This document shows, piece by piece, positions 1 through 7,584 of a DNA stretch of 15,197 nucleotides (the first letter of the stretch is position 1; each line of letters starts with the position of its first letter). The translations under genes and the position numbers were made by a program. The notes under the pieces were generated by a model, which saw only the letters and a program-made list of their open reading frames with translations, was not told the DNA's origin and searched no databases. The stretch is from NCBI GenBank assembly GCA_964504285.1, contig CAZDDZ010000067.1:1-15197 (forward strand), given 5' to 3'. The stretch comes from Pseudoflavonifractor sp964504285. GTDB lineage: Bacteria; Bacillota; Clostridia; Oscillospirales; Oscillospiraceae.

Positions 1-21
1 CCGCCTCTTTTATAGAACAGA

Positions 22-2127
22 TTAAAACAGTGAGAATGCCGCCACCAGGCCGGAGAAGACAATGGACACGGTGGAGCAGAGCTTGATGAGAATGTTCAAA
101 GCGGGGCCGGAAGTATCCTTGAAGGGGTCGCCCACGGTGTCACCGATGACGGCGGCCTTGTGGCAGTCGGAGCCCTTACCGCCGTGGTTACCGCCCTCGA
201 TGTACTTTTTGGCGTTATCCCACGCACCGCCTGCGTTGGACATGAATACCGCCATCACAAAACCGGTAACCGTCACGCCGCCCAGCAGCCCCACCACGGC
301 CTCCACGCCCAGAATCAGACCGGTGACAATGGGCACCACGATGGCCAGCAGGGAGGGGAGTACCATTTCGTGAAGTGCGCCCCGGGTGCAAAGGTCGACG
401 CAGGAGGCATAGTCGGGGTCGGCGGTGCCCTCCATAATACCCGCGATTTCACGGAACTGGCGGCGCACCTCCACCACGATGGACTGGGCGGCACGCTGCA
501 CGCCGCTCATGGTCAGGGCGGCAAAGATAAAGGTGAGCATAGCGCCCGCGAAGATGCCCACCAGCACGGCAGGGTTTGTAATGCGCAGGTCGATGACCGC
601 CACCTTGGTCTTTACTACGTCCACATAGGACACCAGCAGGGCCAGAGCGGTGAGGGCGGCCGAGCCGATGGCAAAGCCCTTGCCGGTGGCGGCGGTGGTG
701 TTACCCAGGGAATCCAGCGCATCGGTGCGCTCACGTACCTCCTTGGGCAGGCCGCTCATTTCGGCGATGCCGCCTGCGTTGTCGGCCACGGGGCCGTAAG
801 CGTCGGTAGCCAGCGTAATACCAAGGGTGGAGAGCATGCCCACAGCGGCAATGCCGATGCCGTAAAGCCCCTGGCTAAAGGCAAGTTCATAGCCCGGGCC
901 CGCGGTAGTGAGGGAGCCGCCGGCAGCCAGGAAGGAGACAATAATGGCGGCGCCCACAATAATGATGGGTGCGGCGGTGGACTTCATGCCCAGGGAAATA
1001 CCGCCGATGATGGTGGTGGCAGCCCCGGTCTCGGTGGAGGCAGCCAGCATTTGGGTGGGCTTATAGGTGTCGGAGGTGTAATACTCGGTAAAGAAGCCAA
1101 TGGCGCAGCCGGCGACCAGACCGGCCAGAATGGCGATGTACACGCCCCAGCTGCCGATGACGAAGTAGGTAATGGGTGCGGCGGCGATAGCGGCCAGTAC
1201 GGCGGCGGTATAGGTGCCCTTGCGCAGGGTGGACAGCAGCGAGCGCTGGGTGGCGTCCTCCTTCGTGCGGATGAGGAAGGAACCAATGACCGAGCACACC
1301 ACGCCTACCACGGCGATGAGCAGGGGCAGAAGCATGGCGTTAAAGGTCATGCCAGAGCTGCCATAGGCGGCAGCGCCAAGGGCGAAGGTGGCAAGGATGG
1401 AGCCTACATAGCTCTCGTACAGGTCGGCGCCCATACCGGCAACGTCGCCCACGTTGTCACCCACGTTGTCAGCGATGGTGGCGGGGTTGCGGTGGTCGTC
1501 CTCGGGAATACCGGCTTCGACCTTACCAACCAGATCCGCGCCCACATCGGCGGCCTTGGTGAAGATGCCGCCGCCCACGCGGGCAAACAGAGCCATAAAG
1601 GAGGCGCCCATGCCGAACATAACCATGGTTTGGGCAATCTGAGCGGCCTCAAACCCGGCAATGTAGCGGAGAATGTGGTACCACACCGAGATGTCCAAAA
1701 GTCCCAGGCCCACCACCGTAAAGCCCATGACAGAGCCGGAAGAGAAAGCGACATTCAGCCCCCGGTCAAGACTTTCGTGGGCAGCCTGGGCGGTGCGGGC
1801 ATTGGAAGCGGTGGCAATTTTCATGCCGATGAAGCCTGCCAGTGCCGAGTAAATGCCGCCGGTAAGGAAGGCGAAGGGAATAAACCAGTTGTCCAGCAGT
1901 CCGGTGGCGGAAAGTATAAGCAGAATAATAAAAACAACGGCGAAGATCTTTGCTACGGTGGTGTACTGGCGCTTAAGGAAAGCATTAGCGCCCTGGCGAA
2001 CAGAGGAAGCAATTTTTTTCATTGTGTCGGTGCCTTCGGAGAACCGAAGTACCTTACGGCTTTGGACCAGTGCGAATAGCAGCGCGATGAACGAGCCAAC
2101 TAAGCCAAGAAAGAACAAATTATCCAT
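22..2127 (-). CDS. hppA: K+-dependent, Na+-type membrane-bound pyrophosphatase
   Basis: This integral-membrane pump uses the energy of pyrophosphate hydrolysis to export Na+ and/or H+. The protein is about 701 residues, normal for the family, and almost entirely hydrophobic helices. Numbering from an in-frame upstream ATG at 2142, the DX7KXE substrate motif is D199/K207/E209, followed by GIPEDDHRNPATIADN and NVGDNVGDVAGMGADLYES. The C-terminal motif DPFKDTSGP is also intact. GNTTAATGKG (480-489) carries Ala and Gly at the two positions that are Lys and Thr in K+-independent enzymes, so K+ dependence is expected. The Glu directly after DLY (E243) is at the position used by Na+-pumping members such as Thermotoga maritima. 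Dual Na+/H+ transport cannot be excluded. The start at 2127 is preferred over 2142 because GGGAGTGG lies 5 bases upstream of 2127 and overlaps the 2142 ATG. It is the last gene after trkA-trkH but has its own promoter candidate. Confidence 0.97.
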   Translation of the reverse strand: MDNLFFLGLVGSFIALLFALVQSRKVLRFSEGTDTMKKIASSVRQGANAFLKRQYTTVAKIFAVVFIILLILSATGLLDNWFIPFAFLTGGIYSALAGFIGMKIATASNARTAQAAHESLDRGLNVAFSSGSVMGFTVVGLGLLDISVWYHILRYIAGFEAAQIAQTMVMFGMGASFMALFARVGGGIFTKAADVGADLVGKVEAGIPEDDHRNPATIADNVGDNVGDVAGMGADLYESYVGSILATFALGAAAYGSSGMTFNAMLLPLLIAVVGVVCSVIGSFLIRTKEDATQRSLLSTLRKGTYTAAVLAAIAAAPITYFVIGSWGVYIAILAGLVAGCAIGFFTEYYTSDTYKPTQMLAASTETGAATTIIGGISLGMKSTAAPIIIVGAAIIVSFLAAGGSLTTAGPGYELAFSQGLYGIGIAAVGMLSTLGITLATDAYGPVADNAGGIAEMSGLPKEVRERTDALDSLGNTTAATGKGFAIGSAALTALALLVSYVDVVKTKVAVIDLRITNPAVLVGIFAGAMLTFIFAALTMSGVQRAAQSIVVEVRRQFREIAGIMEGTADPDYASCVDLCTRGALHEMVLPSLLAIVVPIVTGLILGVEAVVGLLGGVTVTGFVMAVFMSNAGGAWDNAKKYIEGGNHGGKGSDCHKAAVIGDTVGDPFKDTSGPALNILIKLCSTVSIVFSGLVAAFSLF

Positions 2128-2132
2128 TTTTA

Positions 2133-2140
2133 CCACTCCC
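2133..2140 (-). promoter_or_regulatory. hppA ribosome binding site (decides start)
   Basis: On the minus strand this reads GGGAGTGG, then TAAAA, then the ATG at 2127. An in-frame ATG at 2142 overlaps the site itself and has no Shine-Dalgarno of its own, so the shorter protein is the likely product. Confidence 0.7.
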
Positions 2141-2151
2141 ATTGCGTATAC

Positions 2152-2215
2152 GAAAGCTCTGGCTAAAATAACTTTCGGCTAGATAGCGTCGAAGATATGT
2201 TAAGTCAGAGCTTCC
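2152..2215 (-). promoter_or_regulatory. structured 5' leader of hppA
   Basis: As minus-strand RNA, GGAAGCUCUG (2206-2215) pairs with CAGAGCUUUC (2152-2161) over 10 bp with one G-U pair. The enclosed bases contain a second small helix, CUUCG against CGAAAG (2172-2177), with one bulged A. The CTTTCG/CGAAAG pair at 2172-2177 and 2151-2156 gives an alternative, mutually exclusive helix. The structure ends about 11 bases before the Shine-Dalgarno site. I do not recognise it as a named riboswitch class, and no U-run terminator is visible. Confidence 0.4.
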
Positions 2216-2234
2216 GAAGTGTTGTGATGTATTA

Positions 2235-2262
2235 ATCATAACATAGAGTTGTTTTAACGCAA
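2235..2262 (-). promoter_or_regulatory. candidate sigma-A promoter of hppA
   Basis: On the minus strand, TTGCGT (2257-2262), a 16-base spacer and TATGAT (2235-2240). Transcription would start near 2228 and leave a leader of about 100 bases. It lies in the 202-bp gap between trkH and hppA. Confidence 0.45.
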
Positions 2263-2290
2263 GGTCATTTTTTACAAAATTGTTAAGTGA

Positions 2291-2309
2291 AAATAGATTT
2301 TGGCTATTT
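2291..2309 (-). terminator. weak A/T-rich hairpin after trkH
   Basis: AAATAG and CTATTT form a 6-bp stem with a 7-base loop about 20 bases beyond the trkH stop on the minus strand. It is A/T-rich and has only a short U stretch, so read-through from trkA-trkH into hppA is plausible. Confidence 0.25.
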
Positions 2310-2329
2310 ATACAATGTAAAGTAAAAAC

Positions 2330-3766
2330 TCAAGAACGTTTCCAGGCGTTTTTGCTAAATAAAACCAAAATGGGCAAAACCTCCAGCCGCCCGATAATCA
2401 TGCACATGGACAGTACAATTTTAGACAGGGGAGAGAAGGGGGCATAATTGCCCATGGGACCCACCAGCTCCAGGCCGGGGCCGATGTTGCCGATGCAGGC
2501 GATTACGGCCGTAAGGGTAGAGCCAAAGGAGAAATTATCTAGCGCGATAACCAGGGTAGCCATCAGAGTGATAAAGAGGTAGGCGGCAAAAAAAATCAGG
2601 ATAGAGCGCAGGGTTTCTTCGGGCACCACCCGGCCGTCTAGCTTGACTACATTCACTGACCGGGGGTGAATGACCTGCTTAATCTCCCGCCGGATACATT
2701 TAAACAGAACTAAAATACGGGAGCACTTAATTCCTCCCCCCGTGGAGCCTGCGCAGGCGCCTACAAACATCAGGAGTACCAGCAAGATACGGGACAGTTC
2801 GGGCCACAGGTCAAAGTTGGTGCTGGCGAAGCCGGTGGTGGAAATGATAGAGCCAACCTGAAAGGCGGCATGGCGCACCGCCTCTCCTGCCGTAGCATAT
2901 AGGCCGCGGATATTTACTGCGATTAAAACAATGGTAACGCCCACCAGTCCCAGGAAAAAACGCAGCTCATCGCTTTGAAAGGCCTGTTTTATTTTACCGC
3001 AGAGGAGCAGGAAATAGACCGTAAAGTTAACAGCAAAAAGCAGCATAAAAATGGTAATAATGATTTCAATGGCAGGGTTGCTGTACGCGCCTACCGACAG
3101 GTTGCGGGTGGAAAAGCCGCCGGTACCGGCGGTTGCAAAGGCGTGCACCACGCTGTCGTACCAGGGCATACCCGCAATGCGCAGGACAAAAACTTCCAGC
3201 AGAGTCAGGCCGCAGTAAATGCCATAGAGGATTTTGGAGGACTGACTGGTTTTGGGCACCAGCTTGGATACCACCGGGCCGGGGCTTTCCGCCTTCATGA
3301 GGTGGAGCGTGCGAGAGCCCAGCGAGGGCATGAGGGCAATGGTGAGAATAAGCACCCCCATGCCGCCCAGCCAATGGGTGAAAGAGCGCCAAAATAAAAT
3401 GCCCAGAGGGAGCCCCTCAATGGCGGTTAGAATGGATGCGCCCGTAGTGGTAAAGCCGGAGGCCGCTTCAAAAAAGCAGTCGATATAGCTGGGAAAGCAG
3501 CCGGAGAAATAGAAGGGGAGCGCACCAAAGACCGAAATGAGAATCCAAATCAGTCCTACGGTGAAAAACCCCTCCCGAGCAAAGAAATGGTCGGAGGCGG
3601 GCAGACGGGACAGAAGCCCGCCCACCGCCAGCAAAATGGCAATGGACAGGAGGAAGGGAGCCGGGTTCTCCCGGTAAAAGAGCGCCACCAGCAGGGGGAG
3701 CACCAGGCAGGCGGCTTCCACCAAGAGGGTTTTGCCGGTAACGCGGAATACCAATTTAAAATTCAT
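2330..3766 (-). CDS. trkH: TrkH/KtrB-family K+ uptake channel subunit
   Basis: This is the membrane subunit of a Trk/Ktr potassium importer, 478 residues, typical for TrkH. The four pore-loop repeats are visible: TTTGAS (106-111), ATAGTGGF (211-218), STTGFA (309-314) and GNIGPG (426-431), each with the selectivity-filter Gly. GACAGSTGGGIKCSRIL (336-352) is the conserved segment after the third filter repeat. The ATG at 3766 follows GGTGGAG with a 7-base spacer, and that site overlaps the 3' end of trkA. An in-frame upstream start at 3811 inside trkA is unlikely, because the protein from 3766 (MNFKLVFRVTGK) already begins like other family members. Only 4 bases separate it from the trkA stop, so the two are almost certainly one operon and translationally linked. 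The transported ion is K+ by family knowledge. Coupling to H+ or Na+ is not visible. Confidence 0.95.
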   Translation of the reverse strand: MNFKLVFRVTGKTLLVEAACLVLPLLVALFYRENPAPFLLSIAILLAVGGLLSRLPASDHFFAREGFFTVGLIWILISVFGALPFYFSGCFPSYIDCFFEAASGFTTTGASILTAIEGLPLGILFWRSFTHWLGGMGVLILTIALMPSLGSRTLHLMKAESPGPVVSKLVPKTSQSSKILYGIYCGLTLLEVFVLRIAGMPWYDSVVHAFATAGTGGFSTRNLSVGAYSNPAIEIIITIFMLLFAVNFTVYFLLLCGKIKQAFQSDELRFFLGLVGVTIVLIAVNIRGLYATAGEAVRHAAFQVGSIISTTGFASTNFDLWPELSRILLVLLMFVGACAGSTGGGIKCSRILVLFKCIRREIKQVIHPRSVNVVKLDGRVVPEETLRSILIFFAAYLFITLMATLVIALDNFSFGSTLTAVIACIGNIGPGLELVGPMGNYAPFSPLSKIVLSMCMIIGRLEVLPILVLFSKNAWKRS

Positions 3767-3770
3767 AGCC

Positions 3771-5162
3771 TTACTCCACCACCGTGGCACTGTCAGGCCG
3801 GCCTTCGTCAAAAATATCGTTGAGGTCTAAAATAACCTCGTTTCGGGAGATAATGATAACGGTATCTCCGCTGGATAGACGGGAGGAACCCTCGGGGATA
3901 ATGATGCGGTGATTATGGATCATAACGGCAATAAGTACGTCCTTTTTAAGCCTGAGCTCCTTAAGGGGGCGACCCAGATGACGGGTGGTGGGTGCCACCA
4001 CAAACTCCATGGCTTCCGCTGTGCCGTCCGCAATTTTGTACAGGGCGGTCATGACGCTGCCTTTGGAGTTTTCCATGCCCCGCACCACCTGAAGGATGTG
4101 GTTGGCGGTAATGAGCTTGGGGGAAATGACGCTGTCCAGTCCCACCGCCCGGGCAATGCCCGCGTAATTCTGGCGGTTGCTCTTGGCAATGACCTTGGGC
4201 AAACCTCGCTGCATGGCGTAGAGAGAGATAATCAGATTGTCCTCGTCGCGGTCGGTCAAGGCTACAAAGGCGTCGGCGGCGGTCAGGTTTTCCGACTCCA
4301 AAAGCTCCTGGTCGGTGCCGTCGCCGCAGATGACCATGGCCTTGGGAAGCACTTCACTCAAATGACGGCAGCGATCCAGACTCCGCTCCACCAGCTTCAC
4401 ACGGGTGTGGGTGCCCTCCAAAAGGGCGGCCAGATAGTGGGCAATGCGCCCGCCGCCCACGATAAATACATCTTTAATTTGAGGCGTGTAGCGGCCCAGC
4501 AGTTTAAAGAAGCTGGTCATTCCGGCGGGCTGGCCGATGAGATACAGTGTGTCCCCTGTCTGGGGGACATAGGAGCCACGGGGAATGAGCACCTGCCCCC
4601 CTCGATCCGCCGCACAGAAGAGAATGGGCAGCTCACGGATTTTGCCCGTCAGCTCGGACAGGGAGCGCCCACAGATAAAGTCATCCTCCTGCACTCGAAA
4701 GCTGATCATCTCCACCCGGCCCCGGCAGAAGGTTTCCAAATTAGCCGCGGCGGGAAAACGGAGCAGACTTGAAATTTCCACCGCCGTGGCACTCTCGGGG
4801 TTAATTACCATGTCGATGCCCAATTGCTCTTTGAGCATGGCAAGCTCCTTAGCGTACTCCACATTGCGCACCCGGGCAATGGTGTACTTGGCGCCCAGCC
4901 GCTTGGCGGTAAGACAGCAGACCATGTTGACCTCGTCCTCGCTGGTGGCGGCGATGAGAATGTCGGCAGAATCCACCCCTGACTCCTGAAGGGCGAGAAT
5001 GGAAGCGCCGTTACCCTTTATACAGAGCACGTCCAGAGCCTCGGAGGCCCGGCGGAGCGCATCGTCGTTGGTGTCGATAACGGTAACATCGTGTTCTTCT
5101 TTTGATAGGTGCTCGGCCAGAGTAAAGCCCACCTTGCCGTCGCCTACAATAATAATTTTCAA
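3771..5162 (-). CDS. trkA: TrkA, NAD-binding RCK gating subunit of K+ uptake
   Basis: This cytosolic peripheral protein binds nucleotides and gates the TrkH channel. It is 463 residues with the full two-copy architecture. RCK-N domain 1 starts with KIIIVGDGKVG and the acidic end of strand 2 (VTVID), followed by a TrkA-C domain. RCK-N domain 2 starts with VFIVGGGRIA near residue 230, followed by a second TrkA-C ending near EGSSRLSSGDTVIIISR. This is the Trk-type double RCK, unlike the single-RCK KtrA. No ATG fits. The TTG at 5162 is the best start because AGAGGG (5170-5175) is 7 bases upstream, whereas the TTG at 5168 is only one base from that site. It is the first gene of the trkA-trkH unit and is transcribed away from udp. 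Confidence 0.95.
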   Translation of the reverse strand: MKIIIVGDGKVGFTLAEHLSKEEHDVTVIDTNDDALRRASEALDVLCIKGNGASILALQESGVDSADILIAATSEDEVNMVCCLTAKRLGAKYTIARVRNVEYAKELAMLKEQLGIDMVINPESATAVEISSLLRFPAAANLETFCRGRVEMISFRVQEDDFICGRSLSELTGKIRELPILFCAADRGGQVLIPRGSYVPQTGDTLYLIGQPAGMTSFFKLLGRYTPQIKDVFIVGGGRIAHYLAALLEGTHTRVKLVERSLDRCRHLSEVLPKAMVICGDGTDQELLESENLTAADAFVALTDRDEDNLIISLYAMQRGLPKVIAKSNRQNYAGIARAVGLDSVISPKLITANHILQVVRGMENSKGSVMTALYKIADGTAEAMEFVVAPTTRHLGRPLKELRLKKDVLIAVMIHNHRIIIPEGSSRLSSGDTVIIISRNEVILDLNDIFDEGRPDSATVVE

Positions 5163-5169
5163 AACCAAT

Positions 5170-5175
5170 CCCTCT
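5170..5175 (-). promoter_or_regulatory. trkA ribosome binding site (supports TTG start)
   Basis: AGAGGG on the minus strand, 7 bases before the TTG at 5162. The nearer TTG at 5168 is too close to be used with this site. Confidence 0.65.
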
Positions 5176-5207
5176 TTTTATACATGTTTTGACACGGAAA
5201 CAGTACC

Positions 5208-5236
5208 ATCTTAACGTAATCTTAACACGCTTGCAA
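5208..5236 (-). promoter_or_regulatory. candidate trkA-trkH promoter with direct-repeat operator
   Basis: On the minus strand, TTGCAA (5231-5236), 17 bases, TAAGAT (5208-5213). The octamer ATCTTAAC is repeated at 5208-5215 and 5219-5226 on the plus strand, one helical turn (11 bp) apart, covering the -10 region and spacer. Read as TTAACG-N5-TTAACA it has the layout of a PhoB/PhoP-class response-regulator site. Binding is inference. Confidence 0.45.
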
Positions 5237-5276
5237 GTACAAGGGCAGATTTGTTAGGGAAATAGTCAGTTGTCCT

Positions 5277-5305
5277 TTGCAAAAAGAGTTGACCGTAGAT
5301 ATAAT
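5277..5305 (+). promoter_or_regulatory. promoter of udp
   Basis: TTGCAA (5277-5282), 17 bases, perfect TATAAT (5300-5305). Transcription would start near 5312, about 29 bases before the udp ATG. The 178-bp gap to trkA holds back-to-back promoters. Confidence 0.6.
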
Positions 5306-5340
5306 AAGGCTACAAAAAAGATAGCTTTGAGGTGGAAGAT

Positions 5341-6111
5341 ATGCACGAGCATGAGCTGCAGTTCCATATTAAATGTAAAGAGGGAGACGTTGGCCGATAT
5401 TGTATTCTCCCCGGCGATCCCGGCCGATGTGAGCTAATTGCCCAATATTTTGATCATCCTGTTAAAGTCCAGTCTAACCGGGAGTACACCACCTATACCG
5501 GTACCCTGCTAGGGGAAAAGGTATCGGTCTGCTCCACCGGAATCGGCGGCCCTTCTGCCGTAATTGCCATGGAGGAACTGACTAAAATCGGAGCAGATAC
5601 CTTTATCCGGGTGGGCACCTGCGGCGGCATTAAACTAGACGTGCAGTCGGGTGACGTAGTCATTGCCACCGGCGCAATTCGTATGGAGGGCGCCTCCCGG
5701 GAGTATGCCCCCATTGAATTTCCTGCCGTAGCCGATTATCAGTGCCTTACCTCGCTGGTGGATGCCGCCCGTGGCATGGGCTATCACTGGCATGCCGGTG
5801 TGGTTCAGTGCAAGGACTCCTTTTACGGTCAGCACGACCCTGCCCGTATGCCGGTGAGCTACGAGCTGCTTGCCAAGTGGGAGGCGTGGAAGCGCCTTGG
5901 CGTGCTGGCTTCTGAGATGGAGTCGGCCGCGCTCTTTACCTGCGCAGCCGCTCTGGGTGTACGCTGCGGCTCGGCCTTCCACGTGATTTGGAACCAGGAA
6001 CGGGACGCCGCCGGACTGCCCCAGGATGAGAGCCACGATGTATCCTCCGCCGTTAAGGTTGGTATTGAGGCCATTAAGCGGCTGATTGCGGACGATAAGG
6101 CCAAGGGATAA
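5341..6111 (+). CDS. udp: uridine phosphorylase (nucleoside phosphorylase, PNP/UDP family 1)
   Basis: This cytosolic salvage enzyme cleaves uridine with phosphate to uracil and ribose 1-phosphate. It is 256 residues, the usual size. Motifs are GDPGR (25-29, phosphate site), STGIGGPS (65-72), RVGTCGG (90-96), KDSFYGQHDP (158-167, characteristic of the uridine-specific branch) and the ribose-binding EMES (192-195). The ATG at 5341 is chosen over the GTG at 5332 because GAGGTGG (5329-5335) gives an 8-base spacing to the ATG and overlaps the GTG. It is monocistronic, with its own promoter, and ends against fprA at a hairpin terminator. The deoC gene 1.5 kb downstream on the same strand fits a nucleoside-catabolism theme. 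Purine specificity is unlikely given the KDSFYGQH segment, but substrate range is inferred. Confidence 0.9.
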   Translation: MHEHELQFHIKCKEGDVGRYCILPGDPGRCELIAQYFDHPVKVQSNREYTTYTGTLLGEKVSVCSTGIGGPSAVIAMEELTKIGADTFIRVGTCGGIKLDVQSGDVVIATGAIRMEGASREYAPIEFPAVADYQCLTSLVDAARGMGYHWHAGVVQCKDSFYGQHDPARMPVSYELLAKWEAWKRLGVLASEMESAALFTCAAALGVRCGSAFHVIWNQERDAAGLPQDESHDVSSAVKVGIEAIKRLIADDKAKG

Positions 6112-6193
6112 ACTTTCCTCCATGGGCCTCTGTGGCTGACATCCGGCATTGACACGCGTTCCCGCCTTGCTCCTAAACGGGCTTTTATTTAAA

Positions 6194-6226
6194 ACAAAAA
6201 CCCCCTGGGCATTGCCCAGGGGGTTT
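6194..6226 (-). terminator. strong intrinsic terminator, mainly for fprA, probably bidirectional
   Basis: CCCCCTGGGC (6201-6210), ATT loop, GCCCAGGGGG (6214-6223): a perfect 10-bp stem. On the minus strand it is followed by TTTTTGTTTT, an ideal U-run just beyond the fprA stop. On the plus strand only TTTG follows, so it can also stop udp transcripts, but less efficiently. Confidence 0.9.
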
Positions 6227-6234
6227 GCAGTAGG

Positions 6235-7419
6235 TTATGAAAGCTTGTCTGCCGCCTCAACCGCCAGAGTGGCAATTGCGGTTAAATTTTCCTCCGTGGG
6301 GGTAAAGATTGCCCGCACACCGGTGTCGGCTACGCTGAACTTAAGCTGCTGGAGCCGAGTGCGCAGCATTTCCACGCCCTCGCCGCTCCAGCCATAGGAG
6401 CCGAAGGCCAGGGCGGGCTTACCCTTAGAGTTGACCGCGTCGATGCTGGTGAGCACGTCCCAAATGGCCTTGGGCGCGTCCCGGTTAATGGTGGGTGCGC
6501 CTACCGCCAGCAGGTCGCACTCGTTGGCCAGACCGGCGCTCTCTTCCAGGGGGGTAAAGGTTACGTCCCGAAGTTCTACATCAAGACCCTTTTGGCGCAG
6601 TGCGTCAGCCGCAGCTTCTGCCAGCTTGCTTGTGCATCCGTAAGCAGAGCAGTAGAGCACCGCCGCCAGCTTGCGCTCCCGGCAAACCAGTGCGCTCCAA
6701 CTGCGGTAGAGGGTTTTTACCCGCTGGATGGACTCGGTCAGGCAGGGGCCATGGCTGGGGCAGACCAGCGTGGGTGTGGGGGAAAGAGCGTCAATTTTAT
6801 CCAGGCCTGCCAGTACATGAGGCTTAAATGGGCCAAAGATACAGTTATAGTAATTCTCCACCTGGTCCATGTAAGCCACGGGATAGTGCACTCCGGTGTC
6901 CAGCATGGTGGGCTCGCAGTAGTGCGCGCCTAAGAAGTCGCAGGTAAACAGCGTCTCGTCCTTAGGGGAGAAGGTGAACATAGAGTCGGCCCAGTGGAGC
7001 ATGGGGGAGGGGTAGAACTCCAGGGTGCGGTCGCCCAGCTCCAGGGTATCACCCAGCTTGACCACACGGCAATTGAGCTTCTGATTAATAATGTCCTCCA
7101 GATGCTTTTTGCCGGCCTGGGTACAAATAATTGTTAAATTGGGGCAGAGGGAGAGAAGTCGCGCCACGCTGCCCGAATGATCGGGCTCGTTGTGATTCAT
7201 AATGAGGTAGTCGATGCTTTCCAGGGGAACAATGGACTCAATATTGGCCCGATATTCCTCCCAGTAATCCAGATGCACCGTTTCAATAAGGACGTTTTTT
7301 TCCCCGGTCAGCAGATAAGCGTTGTAGCTGGTGCCGTAGGGGGAAGTCATTACAATATCAAATACCCGCAGTCCGGGATTCAAAACGCCGATGGAGTAAA
7401 GGTTTTCTCGCAGCTTCAT
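6235..7419 (-). CDS. fprA: class A flavodiiron protein (O2/NO reductase)
   Basis: This cytosolic enzyme reduces O2 to water (or NO to N2O) using a diiron site and FMN, and protects anaerobes from oxidative or nitrosative stress. It is 394 residues, the two-domain class A length with no rubredoxin extension. The N-terminal metallo-beta-lactamase-like domain has all diiron ligands (numbering from the ATG at 7419): H76-x-E78-x-D80-H81, H142 in PMLHWADS, D161 in CDFLGAH and H223 in CPSHGP. The flavodoxin domain runs from about residue 250 with the FMN loop SAYGCT (258-263) and GSYGWSGEG (340-348). The ATG at 7419 is 7 bases from AGGAGG. The adjacent ATG at 7422 is 4 bases away and would add one Met. 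A consensus promoter lies just upstream. It is a single gene, divergent from deoC and convergent with udp. The electron donor is not encoded here. Confidence 0.93.
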   Translation of the reverse strand: MKLRENLYSIGVLNPGLRVFDIVMTSPYGTSYNAYLLTGEKNVLIETVHLDYWEEYRANIESIVPLESIDYLIMNHNEPDHSGSVARLLSLCPNLTIICTQAGKKHLEDIINQKLNCRVVKLGDTLELGDRTLEFYPSPMLHWADSMFTFSPKDETLFTCDFLGAHYCEPTMLDTGVHYPVAYMDQVENYYNCIFGPFKPHVLAGLDKIDALSPTPTLVCPSHGPCLTESIQRVKTLYRSWSALVCRERKLAAVLYCSAYGCTSKLAEAAADALRQKGLDVELRDVTFTPLEESAGLANECDLLAVGAPTINRDAPKAIWDVLTSIDAVNSKGKPALAFGSYGWSGEGVEMLRTRLQQLKFSVADTGVRAIFTPTEENLTAIATLAVEAADKLS

Positions 7420-7445
7420 CATAAGCCCTCCTTTTATTCCCCTTT

Positions 7446-7474
7446 AGTATAGAAACAACGTCAGAAATTGTCAA
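7446..7474 (-). promoter_or_regulatory. near-consensus sigma-A promoter of fprA
   Basis: On the minus strand, perfect TTGACA (7469-7474), 17-base spacer, TATACT (7446-7451, 5/6). Start near 7439 gives a leader of about 20 bases that contains AGGAGG (7427-7432). No operator repeat is visible, suggesting strong and possibly constitutive expression. Confidence 0.85.
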
Positions 7475-7522
7475 GATTAAAACAGGCTAAAATAGTAGGA
7501 TATAAAAAACGGTGTGCTGGAC

Positions 7523-7551
7523 TTTTTGCCAAAAACAGTGTAAACTATACT
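7523..7551 (+). promoter_or_regulatory. possible deoC-cobA promoter
   Basis: TATACT at 7546-7551 is a good -10 box about 34 bases before the deoC ATG. The -35 is poor: TTTTTG (7523-7528) at 17 bases, or TTGCCA at only 14. An activator may be needed. Confidence 0.35.
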
Positions 7552-7584
7552 CACAAAAATTGAGCTTGAGAGGAAGTGCCCATC

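Noticed and set aside
160..2079. 639-residue open frame on the plus strand opposite hppA
   Set aside because: It is antisense to a complete, motif-rich hppA. Its product is Gly/His/Ala-rich low-complexity sequence typical of a shadow frame in G+C-rich DNA, with no Shine-Dalgarno site or recognisable domain.
3909..4772. 287-residue open frame on the plus strand opposite trkA
   Set aside because: A shadow of trkA with no family resemblance and no ribosome binding site. trkA itself has both RCK domains intact.
5289..5316. TTGACC (5289-5294) as the -35 of udp
   Set aside because: It is only 5 bases from the perfect TATAAT, and the box at the correct distance downstream (TACAAA) is poor. TTGCAA at 5277 fits the TATAAT with 17 bases.
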